From: Aldrovandia affinis
Lineage: Eukaryota; Chordata; Actinopteri; Notacanthiformes; Halosauridae
Assembly (NCBI GenBank): GCA_029706075.1
Contig: JAINUG010000086.1
Location: forward strand, 310,001 to 374,000
DNA length: 64,000 nt
Direction: 5' to 3'
In this document: positions 31,400-42,300 of the stretch, piece after piece
How the letters are laid out: the number at the start of each line of letters is the position of its first letter
Position numbering within the stretch: the stretch's first letter is position 1
Program-made: the position numbers and the translations under genes
The notes under the pieces: model-generated
Seen by the model: only the letters and a program-made list of their open reading frames with translations
Database searches by the model: none
Told to the model about the DNA's origin: nothing

Positions 31400-32149
31400 C
31401 TATATTGTAGCTGTAGTTAAGCTAGATAGCTATCTAATATTTTCAGTGACAATGGAATGGAATACTGAGCATCTTTGTTGTCTAGACAACGGAGCTGTAG
31501 ACCTTCTACACCATAGTCAATTCCATCGCTGACAGGAGGACAAGATCAATGAAGGTTAGCTAGCTAGCTTGTTAATAGGTAAAACATTTATGTTAAGGAA
31601 CTAACGTTAGCTAACGAGCTGGGCCATTTTAAAACTTGAAAAGTTAACATGGTACGCGTTGCCGATTTGAACTCAGTACTGCGCTATGACTGACCTTGCA
31701 CTTGTCTTTCTTAACACTAACTTGACAACCAGTCACTTAGGTATTTAGTCTCTTAAGGTTATCTAAACCAAGCTGTCTGTTTGTAAACATGTCAACATAG
31801 ACATGTGCTGGTGAAAAACGTATGGCAGGTTTATTTCAATTAACTGGAAGTTGGCTTAGCATTCTTTCTCATAAAGGCACTGTAGTACGAGCTGTCTAGC
31901 ATTAGTTATGCAGTTTATTCTGGGTAATTTCGGGTAACTTGCCTAAGTGCAAGCATAACTCTAATCATGATTGCAACCAAACAGACTGCAACACGAGACA
32001 ACATCAGGAGCTAAAGTATAACATATTACTTGTGCTGCTATCATTTTATGATACATTCGCATGGCATACAAAGCAATGCCCATTTCTAATGCTGTTCACA
32101 CAGATGCAAAGAGATGTCCCTTACCTGCCCATAATTTTAAGACTATGCT
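31400..32149. other. Unassigned intergenic DNA
   Basis: TAGC-rich short tracts near 31557-31572 and TTAGCTAACG. No gene recognised. Confidence 0.5.
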
Positions 32150-32400
32150 AGTCATGCCATGAAAAGAAACAGGTAAACAATCCTGGGGGATAACAATCCT
32201 GTACAAAATACACAATCGCAATGTAAAATGCTGAAGATCTAAATAAAATCCAATAAATTGCACAATAACCACCCATCCTGCAATTTACTGAATTTATGCA
32301 CCTTGAACAAATGAAAGATAGGTAGCATAAAGTAAATATTATCTTGTGCGCACGCGATTGCATTTCCGCTCCTATCTCATGCACACAAGATAACGTTTCT
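32150..32400 (-). repeat. Right arm of the long imperfect inverted repeat
   Basis: Its complement begins CGTTATCTTGTGTGCATGAG then ATAGG and continues TTGTTCAAGGTGCATAAATTC, GGTTATTGTGCAATTTATTGG, GATTTTATTTAGATCTTCAG, in the same order as 30437-30745. The two arms share an outer subterminal hairpin of TTATCTTGTGYGCA and TGCRCACAAGATAA. Confidence 0.6.
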
Positions 32401-32489
32401 AAACGTTTTCACCATATCATATTCACTTCAGAGAATCAGTAAGAAACATTCAGGCTTAAGATAAATAAATGTTTAAAGTGCTCTGAGCT

Positions 32490-32705
32490 TTGTTTAAACA
32501 TAGCATGTGTTTTATACTCATGCGTTGTGGATCGGGCATTGTCAACCTGGAAGAGGCCCCTTCCATCACGATAGAAATGCTTTACCGTAGGATGACGGTG
32601 ATCACTCATAATGGCTTTGTGTTTATTAGCCTTGCCCTTTAAGGGGTTGAGTGGACTATAACCATGCCAGGAAAATGCACTCCACACCCTAACAGAGGTG
32701 CCCAA
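32490..32705 (-). pseudogene. Tc1 transposase fragment with altered catalytic Asp
   Basis: The minus strand reads GTSVRVWSAFSWHGYSPLNP, SDHRHPTVKHFYRDGRGLFQ then VDNARSTTHEY. This matches the Tc1 catalytic core (GGSVMVWGAFSWHG ... GLFQDDNAPIH), in a different subfamily from the fragment at 29592. The second catalytic Asp position reads V-D-N instead of D-D-N. N- and C-terminal parts are absent. Confidence 0.8.
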
Positions 32706-32709
32706 ACCC

Positions 32710-33200
32710 TTTGGGAAGTGTTTCCTTTGTTTTTGCAGTTCCCTGTATGTATCATTTTTAAATATGATTTTTTATATCAACATCCATCCAAAGCTAAAGG
32801 GGAAATGTATTTTTAGAGTGTTAATTTTGATTGATTTCACTGTTAACCAGAGCATGGAGATGTGCCATGCTAGGACAGCAGCAACAGCCATGTATGAGCT
32901 GAATTGAAAACATTGAGGAATTCAAGAACCTTTGTAATCAGTGATTTGAAAAAGTGTGATTGGAGAAGTAAGGACTGAACTGAAAAGGCACATTCAGTTC
33001 TACCCTTGTTGAAAGACCTCTCGTTCAACACAATATCAAATCAAGGCTGGGAAATGACTGCCTGCAATATGGCTCTGATTAAATATCTTCAGAGGAGATG
33101 CAAACAGTATGTTCAGGAGCAGAGAAGTGAAACGGATATCAAGAGAAGCGAAAAGCCTCTCTCCCCACCTCCATGTAAAAACAGTGGCAAAAGTCAAATG
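32710..33200. other. Unassigned intergenic DNA
   Basis: No gene or repeat recognised. Confidence 0.45.
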
Positions 33201-33203
33201 ACT

Positions 33204-33556
33204 GGCCTCCCGCGTGGTCTAGTGGTTTCAATGTCCGACGCTGGCCACGGCGACCGGGGTTTGATTCCCCGTCGCGCCAGAGTCAGCTCTGGTCAGGAGT
33301 GCCATCGGGGCGGCAATTGGCTGTCCGTCCCAGGGAGGGGGGAAGGAAGCCAACACACACAGTTTGCTGCGCAAAGGAGTGGTTCTGGGGTACCGGAATT
33401 ACAGTCGACGGCACGACGAGTGTTGTCTCGGAGGAGGCAGCGCTTTGCCCTTGTCACTGCCAGTCACAGGACTACGGCAGCAAACTATGAGGGAAGGGGG
33501 ATTGAACTAAGCACACGGGTAATTGGTTACCAAATTAGGAGAAAAGCGGGGTGTAG
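33204..33556 (+). mobile_element. tRNA-Glu-like SINE (shared-tail group), copy 3
   Basis: The head CCTCCCGCGTGGTCTAGTGG (A box) and GGGGTTTGATTCCCCGTCG (B box) closely resemble tRNA-Glu, but the anticodon stem is not tRNA-like, so this is not a functional tRNA gene. The body GGCAATTGGCTGTCC and GTTGTCTCGGAGGAGGCAG and the tail GTAATTGGTTACCAAATTAG then GAGAAAAG are shared with the copies at 4333 and 54537. Confidence 0.85.
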
Positions 33557-34430
33557 AATCCTGTAAGATTCCACCCAAACACACCAAATGGCGGACGTGT
33601 CCGAGTGTGGAGGTATAGCGTGTAGCCTTACCTTCGTGTTACCGGAACGGGATTAAACGGAGGTTTAATTAACTCCAACTCTATCTGACTCCATGTATGT
33701 TAGCTTTTCTCTCTGTTAACTCTTACTTCTAGAATCGTATAAGCAAATGAGAGACTGTAGTCTCTCGTCTCGCGTAGTGTGGCGCTATACGGGTTGCTAT
33801 CTTCTATACGAGATGCAGACGTGCCTCTGGCCTGTGTAAAACCTAGCAAGGATACAGTTGCGTATCTTGCAACGGCACTAATGTATAGGCGAGTGACTAC
33901 GGAGTTGCAACGTTCTATGTGTGTGTGTTAACTTAATCTTAAAACCACAACGTGTAACTGCAGTCTAGATTAATGAGAGATGCTTTGGTATGAAAATGTT
34001 TATTAACCGGACTTGCATAAAAACATCAAACTGAATTTGTAACGTAAGAATACAAAAACGGCTATACGCAAAGTTGCGCAGGAGTTCGTAGTACGGATCT
34101 CCGCGATGTATGCCACTTTTCCCTCTTTAAACCCACACATCAAAAGAAGCCATCAAACACCAAATAAGGACATAATCACTGAAAAACAGAACCACTCCCT
34201 GCGCCGCTATCTGTACGCGCATCACACTGCCAGGCCGCTGACCGAAGATCATTTGCATTTGCACCGTTCACTTTTGAACGGTGTTCTGAGATCCTCAGTA
34301 AGCGCCACCCGCACCACATCATCAATGACACCAACCCACTGCTCATTACATCAGCTCTCCAACAACACCAAACATGCTTATACTGTACATGTGAATGATG
34401 AAGTTTACAGTATAACACATTAAACTCAGT
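33557..34430. other. CpG-rich block of unknown origin
   Basis: CpG is frequent here (GTCTCGCGTAGTGTGGCG, TCTCCGCGATG), against the AT-rich surroundings. It looks like young repeat sequence or a solo LTR on the minus strand (TTTATT at about 34000), but I could not find matching TG/CA ends or a target duplication. The 105-codon frame at 34106-34423 has no recognised domain. Confidence 0.35.
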
Positions 34431-34911
34431 AATGTGGTCAAGTCTTGAGAACAGTCCCCACTGTGTCCTGTTTTGCTGACAGGATTAGTGTGGGGCCTGA
34501 GAGACGTCTGGGGCAAAACCATTGTTCTCACCCGTTGGCTCCCTGCTGGCAATACACACATAGTTCACACTCTTTGGGGTCACTTCAGGGCATAGTTCTG
34601 TGACCTGCCCTACAGGGGTAAAATCGGAAAAATTTAATTATAAAAAAAGTAAAATTACTGAAAAGTGAAGGAGAGAAATTTGTAAACCCAATGAGAGCAA
34701 TCGATAGCAAACTGAAAAACACTTGATCAAAGAAAAGTTTGTATTGCTTGCAAACAGGAAATTAACGTTTTCAATACTACTATTTAAACTTAATTTGTAG
34801 TTTTACAGTTCAAATGTTTATCTCAACACATCTCAATACATATCACTCCACTTGCAGTTATTATTTTTACGTTGATGATTTTGTATGTTTTTCAGTCAAT
34901 GCTTTTTGCAC
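34431..34911. other. Unassigned intergenic DNA
   Basis: Nothing recognised. Confidence 0.45.
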
Positions 34912-35009
34912 TAGAGCCGGACTGGTGCAACCAGGGAATCGAACCACGGGCACAGTGGGCAACCTGCACTCCAGGCAAGTGCTTTTGCCGGTAGAGCCAT
35001 CCGAGGGCC
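34912..35009 (-). mobile_element. SINE head fragment
   Basis: The minus strand carries TGGCTCTACCGGCAAAAGCA (A box) and GTGGTTCGATTCCCTGGTTG (B box), the tRNA-related head of a SINE without its body. It abuts a Tc1-MITE end. Confidence 0.65.
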
Positions 35010-35165
35010 TTATTTTTATTTTATTTGACATTATAGAGTATTTTGTGTTGATCAGTGGCAAGAATTCCCAATTAAATCCATTTTTATTCCATGACTATAG
35101 GAAATAAAAATTAATACAAAAACAGAATGTGCAAAAATGCCAAAGGGGATGAATTTCCACTGTAT
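35010..35165 (+). mobile_element. Tc1-type MITE end
   Basis: TTGACATTATAGAGTATTTTG, GATCAGTGGCAAGAATTCCC, AAATGCCAAAGGGGATGAAT matches 39185-39328 and, in part, the right half of 48278-48492. The outer tip here is degraded (TTCCACTGTATA). Confidence 0.6.
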
Positions 35166-36451
35166 ACAGCTTATAATACCTCACAACACACTCAAACCTG
35201 CAAGCTTCTAATTACAAAGCCCCAGTTTCCTGACTATTACTCAGTTACTACACATGGCCCCTTATCCCACGTGCCTGTGATTAGATCGAAGGTATCAGAT
35301 TCCATTGGGGGGCTTCCAGTCTGCCTTTCTTTTTTTTGCCCTGCCATTATACACATATCTGATTATTATTAATGTTGTTGTTCCATTTTCCCAAAGGTAA
35401 CAACTGATGCAGACATTAGCTCTGACACCTTACATCTACTGGAACAAGGCCTTGAGAGAAAGTGCCCAGTTGACCTGGAAGTGTGAATGAATTTTAAACG
35501 CACTGTATTTTCAAAAAACTTGGACCTTGCACATCCATTGAATTTGAGCTTGCCACATGTATATATATCCAGGTAAGGTTTAGCTTAAATAATATGTGTA
35601 GCTTAGATAATGTGTGTAATTTAGTGTGCTTGGTGTTTCGCCTATAAAGAAAGTAATACATGAATGTAAAATGTAAATTTACAATATACAGTATATCACC
35701 TTTTGCCAGTAGCATCGATGCAATTCTAAGCATGTGTTAGTCCGGCCATTAACTTTGAAAATAAACTACAATGAACATATGAAAACAAACAGTCATGCCA
35801 TTAGACTTTAGAACAATCTTGTGTAGTAGAATTTGGAGTATCCTGCATTTCCTGCAGGTTCATTGTACAAAATGACAATGGTCTACATATAAGCTGTCAT
35901 AGTGGACTGTCATTCGCCAGTGATAGTCACACCACATTTTGCACCATAATAAAAAAGCATTCTATTTTTCTGTCCTCCCAGTGCCCTCAATACAAATTGA
36001 TAGGGCAAGACTATTTCCACCTACATTGTGTGTTGGTTTGCACTTTCACACTGCCCTGGCCTGTTGCTGTGTTTCATGAATTTTATCAAGCTGGAAGCTC
36101 ACAAATAGGATATTGTTGTTTTTTTCAGCTCTGGGCTGCGCCTGCTGTGGATTATGTGGAGGCCCCACATGTAAATGGATGTTCAGAACGTACAATGCAC
36201 ATACACATACACATAAGGATTCACCTCCCAGTCCCAGATAATGGGCGTGGCTTGCCTCCCACCCCCCCACCCCCTCTGCTCCAGGAGGGGATTGTGATCT
36301 TTCGGGAGTTGTTTTAGGGGCCCAATTGCACCAAACCCAAGGGCCTAAGAATGGCAGCTTATGTGTCCAAATCTCAGGAAGGAAGGTGTTCCCTATTGGT
36401 GGTTGTGTCGTAGGAGGATAACCCTCTGAAGATCCTTTGGGATCATTGAGT
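35166..36451. other. Unassigned intergenic DNA
   Basis: No gene recognised. The 106-codon frame at 35997-36317 shows no domain. Confidence 0.45.
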
Positions 36452-36760
36452 CAGGGCTGTCTCAAGGGGTGAGTGGGGCCTGGGGCGAGTCAACCTATGT
36501 GGGGCCCAGCTGTCAACACGATCACATCATAGACTTAGCAACTGCTTAGCAACTATTGTTTATAATAGCCAACCTGTTGTAGGCTTGCATCGTAGCTATT
36601 TTATAGGCTTTGGTAACTATGAGCTAAAGTTTTACAGGCTATGACATCACACAAACCATCCATATATGCCCCTTGAATTAAAATATTTTAATAAGCATAA
36701 ACAACTCACCAATCGCTGACTGTCTACAGTGTGATCTTTCTGGCCTTCATTGCGGCAAAC

Positions 36761-37051
36761 TCAGCAATAAGATCGATATAGTCGAGGGTTGAAGCGATGT
36801 CCTTCTTGATAGAGAGCACTGAAAGTCTGCATAGCCTCTCCTGAAACATCGTTGTCCGCAAATAATTCTTTATCATCAATGTCGTGAGATTCTCCATCAG
36901 ACAAAGCGTTGCTCAGATCCATACACTGTCTTCTCAAGTCATCTTCCGTCATTTCATCCAGTTTGGTCACATCAAATAGTACCCCAAACTTATCTACGAA
37001 ACCCTGCATTTGTTCAAATCTCAAGGCTAGTGATACGAGAGCCTTATCCAC
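36761..37051 (-). pseudogene. hAT (ZMYM-like) transposase C-terminal piece
   Basis: A 96-codon minus-strand frame reads ALVSLALRFEQMQGFVDKFG then VLFDVTKLDEMTEDDLRRQC then MDLSNALSDGESHDIDDKEL. RFEQM...F..L.D...L...L...C..L...L..G.S.DID..EL is the segment before the dimerisation region in the hAT group related to ZMYM1-like host proteins. The catalytic core and the end of the dimerisation domain are missing. Confidence 0.7.
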
Positions 37052-37217
37052 GACTACAAGAAAATATTCTGTTTCAAAAATCTTACGGGGGAATTCTCAA
37101 TAAGTGGAATCAATTTCTCTCGGTCTCTGCTGTTTGAGCTTGCCATTTTGCCGCCTGACACAACTTCAAGCTAATTAGAAAAACGTAGCTACAGACTAAA
37201 TGCACGTATGCAGCGTA

Positions 37218-38160
37218 TGTTAGGAACCGGACAAGGACCCAGACGCAGATCAGGACTTAGGCAAAAGAGTGGTTTATTGGGAAGCAGGGATCAAAACCAG
37301 GAATCAGAGAATCGGAGGTACAAAAACGCGAGGCAGAGAGAAGTCGAAAACAGGCAGTCAAAAGGTCAATAAACAGGAAGGCAGAAAGGCAAACAAACAA
37401 AATCGCTAGGCAGGCTCGGGGTAGTCAACAGAAGGGTAGTCTCGGAAAAATCTATAAACACTGGCTTCGGAAAAGTAGGCTCAGGGAATAAGAATCAACG
37501 TACTGACACGGAGAAATGAAAACACTGAACATATATACTGGGAGACATAATAGAAATCAGGTGAGACAACGAGGAGAGAGAGGATGGAACACAGGGAAGA
37601 GATAATTACATAACAAGGGGGAAACGCAAGACACGGACACTGAACCATACAAACATATAGACAATTAACGACCTGGGAGAACAGGCAGACACGTGCATAG
37701 TAAAAGGGGAGGTACGCAAAGAGAAACGTTGCGTGCGTATGAAGAGAGAATAGAAAGCTAATCAGGGATAGGATAATGGGAGAGAGAAATGAGCGATAGA
37801 AATAAGCGTGAGATAATTAGTGATTAGTAGCGTTAGTAACTAAATCTAAATCCCTAACGTTAGTAGATTAGTTAGTTAGTACTGTACACATCTAACTAAT
37901 ATATACAAAGTGCGATCACGAAAGTAGGAAAGAAGAAAACGAGAAAATAAGCGAAGGCGGAGGAAACCCGGAAATCCTAAACACCCGAAGTGCATGACAA
38001 GACAGGGAGTGGATCACGAACTAAGACGGAACAGAAACAGACACGGAGCGGGACGTGACAGAACAATGAAAACACAATACAGAATAACAAATAACGAAAG
38101 GGAACAGATGAAACATAAACAACGACCAAAAACAACAGAACAGGGACTCAGAATATAACA
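37218..38160 (-). mobile_element. Solo LTR, copy 1, with perfect 5-bp target duplication
   Basis: On the minus strand it begins TGTTATATTCTGAGTCCC and ends CTTGTCCGGTTCCTAACA, so it has TG...CA ends with TGTTA/TAACA inverted tips. GCGTA flanks it at 37213-37217 and 38161-38165. It is 943 bp and non-coding, with a polyadenylation-like AATAAA (complement of 37273-37278). There is no internal retroelement sequence nearby, so it is a solo LTR left by recombination. The 5-bp duplication fits Gypsy, Copia or ERV types; the family is not identified. Confidence 0.92.
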
Positions 38161-38395
38161 GCGTAGGGACATAGCTACTTTCCATATAACGTCAACTGGC
38201 CAAAAAGCCATTTAGGCTGCATAAATGTATTTGCATTTGTCTGGGTGTGCTTCACAAACATAGCCTATATATTTAATATAAATGGTTATTATTATTTAAA
38301 TGAATCTTTTTCCTTCTCACTGTGGGGCCCCTTGAAGGGTGGGACCTGGGGGTGGTCTCATCGGTTGCCCCCCAAAAGACAGCCCTGCATTGACT

Positions 38396-39184
38396 GTTAG
38401 GTGTTGTGTAACACAAGACACTATTTTCCTCATTACTTTCAGGTAAAGTTAAATCCCTTTTCACCCACTGAAGTTTCCCCTACTAAACTACTTTTATTTG
38501 TATCATTTATTTTGTATTTATTTGACAGAGTGTAAATTGTTCAGTATGAATGTCAGGGGGTACAGTATATTGTACCCTCTGCTGTATGTCTCAGTGGTTG
38601 CAGTGCTGGCTTTTGTTTGAGACTGCAGAGAGAAGGCAGGGTGGTCATTCACCGAATAAATCAGAGCACTTAGCAGCTCTTACCCATCTCACAGTGGCCT
38701 CCCTTTCAGTTGTGTGTGTGGACCAGTGGGCCAGAGAAGAGGAACATGCAAATGGAAAGTACTTCTAGCTACATCCTTTTTCCATTTTTACTTTAATTAT
38801 TTTGTTTATTAAAAATAAACAAAGGCGGGTAAAACCTTTAATTCTTTACCCTTGAAGTAACCAATTTGTTGTGACAGACTGTTGGAGGCCTGCTATATGT
38901 GACCCGTTTGCTGTTAAATGATACAGTGTGGTAACCGCTTTGTTGAAAACCTGATAGTTATATGTTCAACTACTGCAATCGGAAAAATATTTAAAATATC
39001 TATTACCATAACTATGCAAAGATGGACCTCTGAAATCCCCTAACAGTTGAATGTTCTCACTCTGGACAGGAAACAGGAACTTTCTCCAGGTCTCATTCTC
39101 CAACATAGTCTTTCCTGCTCTGAATGCTCTCCTCTTACTGTATATTTGCAATATAAACACATAATTAATTAAGAAAAAGCTTTA
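38396..39184. other. Unassigned intergenic DNA
   Basis: Nothing recognised. Confidence 0.45.
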
Positions 39185-39328
39185 GAGTTGTTGTTTTTTA
39201 TTTGACATGATAGAGTATTTGGCTTGATCAGTGACAAGAAATCCCAATTAAATCCATTTTGATTCGATGAAGTAAGAAAAGAAAATGTGAAAAATGCCAA
39301 AGGGGATGAATACTTTTTATACCCACTG
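39185..39328 (+). mobile_element. Tc1-type MITE, right half
   Basis: It ends GGATGAATACTTTTTATACC then CACTG, the outer tip of the element seen complete at 48278-48492. Its inner part matches 35010-35165 closely. The left terminus is missing. Confidence 0.7.
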
Positions 39329-39329
39329 A

Positions 39330-39336
<7 letters not shown>

Positions 39337-39363
<27 letters not shown>

Positions 39364-39395
39364 TTATGTGTGTTTATGTCTGGGTGTGTGTGTAT
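39337..39395. repeat. (TG)n microsatellite
   Basis: TG tract with TTTA interruptions, next to the MITE end. Confidence 0.85.
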
Positions 39396-42300
39396 ACAAA
39401 CAGATTTTATTTAAGAAATATAATAGCATGTTGGTGTTGTGCTTGAAACTGATTGAGCTTGGGATTGCAGCATGTAACCACTTTTTCTCAGGCGGCAATG
39501 AGTCAGGAACAAATGACTTGTTCTCCATCAAGCATCTATATTTATTTTTTCCAACATCACAATAGCTGGTCATTGTTTAAATATGACAGTGACAGAGTGC
39601 TCGTTGTTATTATTTTGACATGCTATAAAACATCACACACATCGGCATGGAGAGAGATTAGGAATCAATACCCAGCACCATTTCCAGTTACCTCTGTGAT
39701 TCCTAAGGCCCTTAACAAAACTGTGTAAATGTAAATTCTGTGGGAGAAATAAACAGCACTGTCAGCTCAGGAGGAGGAAAAGACAGCCCTTTGCTCTTTG
39801 ACAATGTTAGGTTTTTTCTTTCTTTCTTTGTCCCCCTTTCTCCCCCCCTCTGCCCCCTGCCCCCCTTGCCTTCAGATGTTGTTTTTGTTTTATCGTTGAA
39901 CTGTATTAGAGTAAGGTGAGATTCAGGACAACAATCAAGCTACCATTGCTTATACGCATTGCTCAAAAGCAAACAATGGTGCTGCAAATGACCACCTTCC
40001 TCTATGTGTATAGCATTCCTCTGTTGTGTATAATTGGTTCATAACTACCGTAAATGCCATCCCTTACTCTGGCTATTTCCCTGGCCTTTTGGTCCTCATT
40101 ATAGTTTTATTCTTCATAGTGAAATATTATCATTCTGTTCTGATTCCAATTACCTTTTCTTTATGCTGTAGGTAAATGTGCACTGCAGCACCTTTCTCTG
40201 TTGAGAGCAGCACTTTCTCAATGTTTTGGAGTGATGGTCATGGTGACAAATGAAAAAAAAGTGTTTTCTTCACTACCTCCTACCTGCAATTGTTCAGAGT
40301 CTTCCATTTAATAAACAGGGACATTTTCAACTGTCCTTGGACCCTCATTCCTCCGTTCTTCAGAGAGAGAAAAATAAGCTAAGAATTAATCTGGAGCAGA
40401 GTCAAGGCGATTGTGATTTTACAATTGCACCATGTAGCCTCAGATGTATTAGCAGCTGCTAGATGAATGGCATCTGTGTATCCACTGTTGATTAAAATGC
40501 TACATTTTTCTTTTAGTTATATATACTGTATATATACATTGCTTCACACACTGCCTGTTAAAGCAGCGTTCATTGCAGCCTAACCTTGACAATGCAACAG
40601 AGGTGCGACCTTCCCCTGTCCTCTCCCCAGCAGCTCCTTGGTAGGAAAGCTCTTAAGAGTTGCAGAGGAATGAAATAAAGACGTTTAATAAAAATAAAAA
40701 CGCTTCTCAGTAAGCGGGGTCACACTGTCGTTGGCTAATATGTGGCACTGCAGTTATTTTCTTGAAGGCTTTGTTGTACAGTGGCCCTGGAGTACAATTG
40801 CATCGTTTCAAAATAAAAAAAATGTTTAAAGTTACTTTAAAAAAAGGATATGCTTTTCAAAAAAGGTACTCATACTGTATTTTAGCAAAATCGTTTGCGT
40901 TTTTGGTGAAAAACTATTTCTCCTGAGCGGATTTCTTCTATGGAGTGAATCAATTCATAAATAAATAAATTCTTCCTCTGGACTAATCATTTCTTCACAG
41001 CAGAAACATTCTCTGGAGAATCATTATTTTTGTGGTGCAAAAAGATTCTCCAGGTGTAACAAAAACTGTAATATTCTTATAATTATATTCTATTGGACAG
41101 AATAACCTGCCTAGTACAATGCTTTCCCATTGCAATGCTTCACTGTTTTGGGCCAATACCCATGCTATTAAAGTATGCTATTCGAAGCAGTAAATCCCCA
41201 CAAACTGTGAAAGGCATGCCAATAATATATTTTATACAAGTTCCAGATAACTCTCAATGTGAATTGTCTTCTTACAATACAGATAAATGTAATCCGATCC
41301 TATATATGCCCATAAAAAACTGAAAGTTAAATGTAGTACAACAGTCAACAAGGTTAAAGGTCACCACCATTGTACATTTCCTTCTATGGCTTAGTTAAGT
41401 GAATTGTGTTGGACTGTTTACACACTCAGTAGTTATGTGAGAGACAGCTGCATTGTGTGAACATAAAGATTTCAGATTAGAGTGGTGTCCATGATTTACA
41501 ATCACAGTCTCTCAGACTACCCCTTATACTGAAGATTAATATTTCTGATTGGGGTCATTTTTGGAGCTAGACTTAAATACCTGTGCCCATTCAAGATTGA
41601 AGAATTAGAACTTTCAGAGCTAAGAGCCAGTGACAAAACCAAACCAGCAGGCCTTTGCTGGAGAGGAGCCCTGTAAGACTCATCCAGCCATGTGGCCAGG
41701 CGTTCTCCAACAGACAAAGGATGCCAGCCCAGCAGCGGATCAACTGGACCCTCAACAGTATGTTTATTCTAATAAGTAGACTCTACTGATTAAAAAACAT
41801 CAAAAGGTTATTTAAAGGTATTGTTTAGATTAAAGGGAGTTGTTTGTGTACTTGTATACTCAAGCATGACCACACCCTCACCTGCTACTACTGGGACAGC
41901 AAATTACTCTAAACCTTTAAAATGCTTATTTATACAGCCAGGGTCATTTAATGGGAACTGAGAAAGAAGCATCAATGCACATCAGAACAATTTTATGTTT
42001 ATTTATTCTCTTTATTGATTTCTGCTCTGGATAAACTTTTAAATAACTGCAAGTTTTCTATCTTTTTTTCTTTTTAAAACAAAGTCACTGCACACCAGGG
42101 CCAATGTAGTGTTACCATGGATGGCAGTGAAACTGGCTGTTTCGAGTATAAATGCTGCTGTATACTGAGATGGTCACCGAGGACAGCTCGTCTGCCAAAA
42201 TAAGTGACATGTAATTTTTTGCCTGCTTGTGAGGGGTGGCTGGGGGAATGCTGGGAACTGACCTGGGACCAGGGCTGGGATCAGAAAGCCCATTTTGCCA

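Larger units (their letters stand above)
36452..38387 (-). mobile_element. hAT transposon with transposase remnant and nested LTR
   Basis: The ends are CAGGGCTGTCTCAAGGGG and its partner ending CCCCAAAAGACAGCCCTG. Flanking 8-mers CATTGAGT (36444-36451) and CATTGACT (38388-38395) differ by one base, consistent with an 8-bp hAT duplication. Subtracting the LTR and its duplication leaves about 990 bp, with a C-terminal hAT transposase piece on the minus strand. It is non-autonomous. Confidence 0.85.

Noticed and set aside
33218..33292. Functional tRNA-Glu gene
   Set aside because: A and B boxes are good, but the anticodon arm does not fit and the sequence continues into a SINE body and tail.
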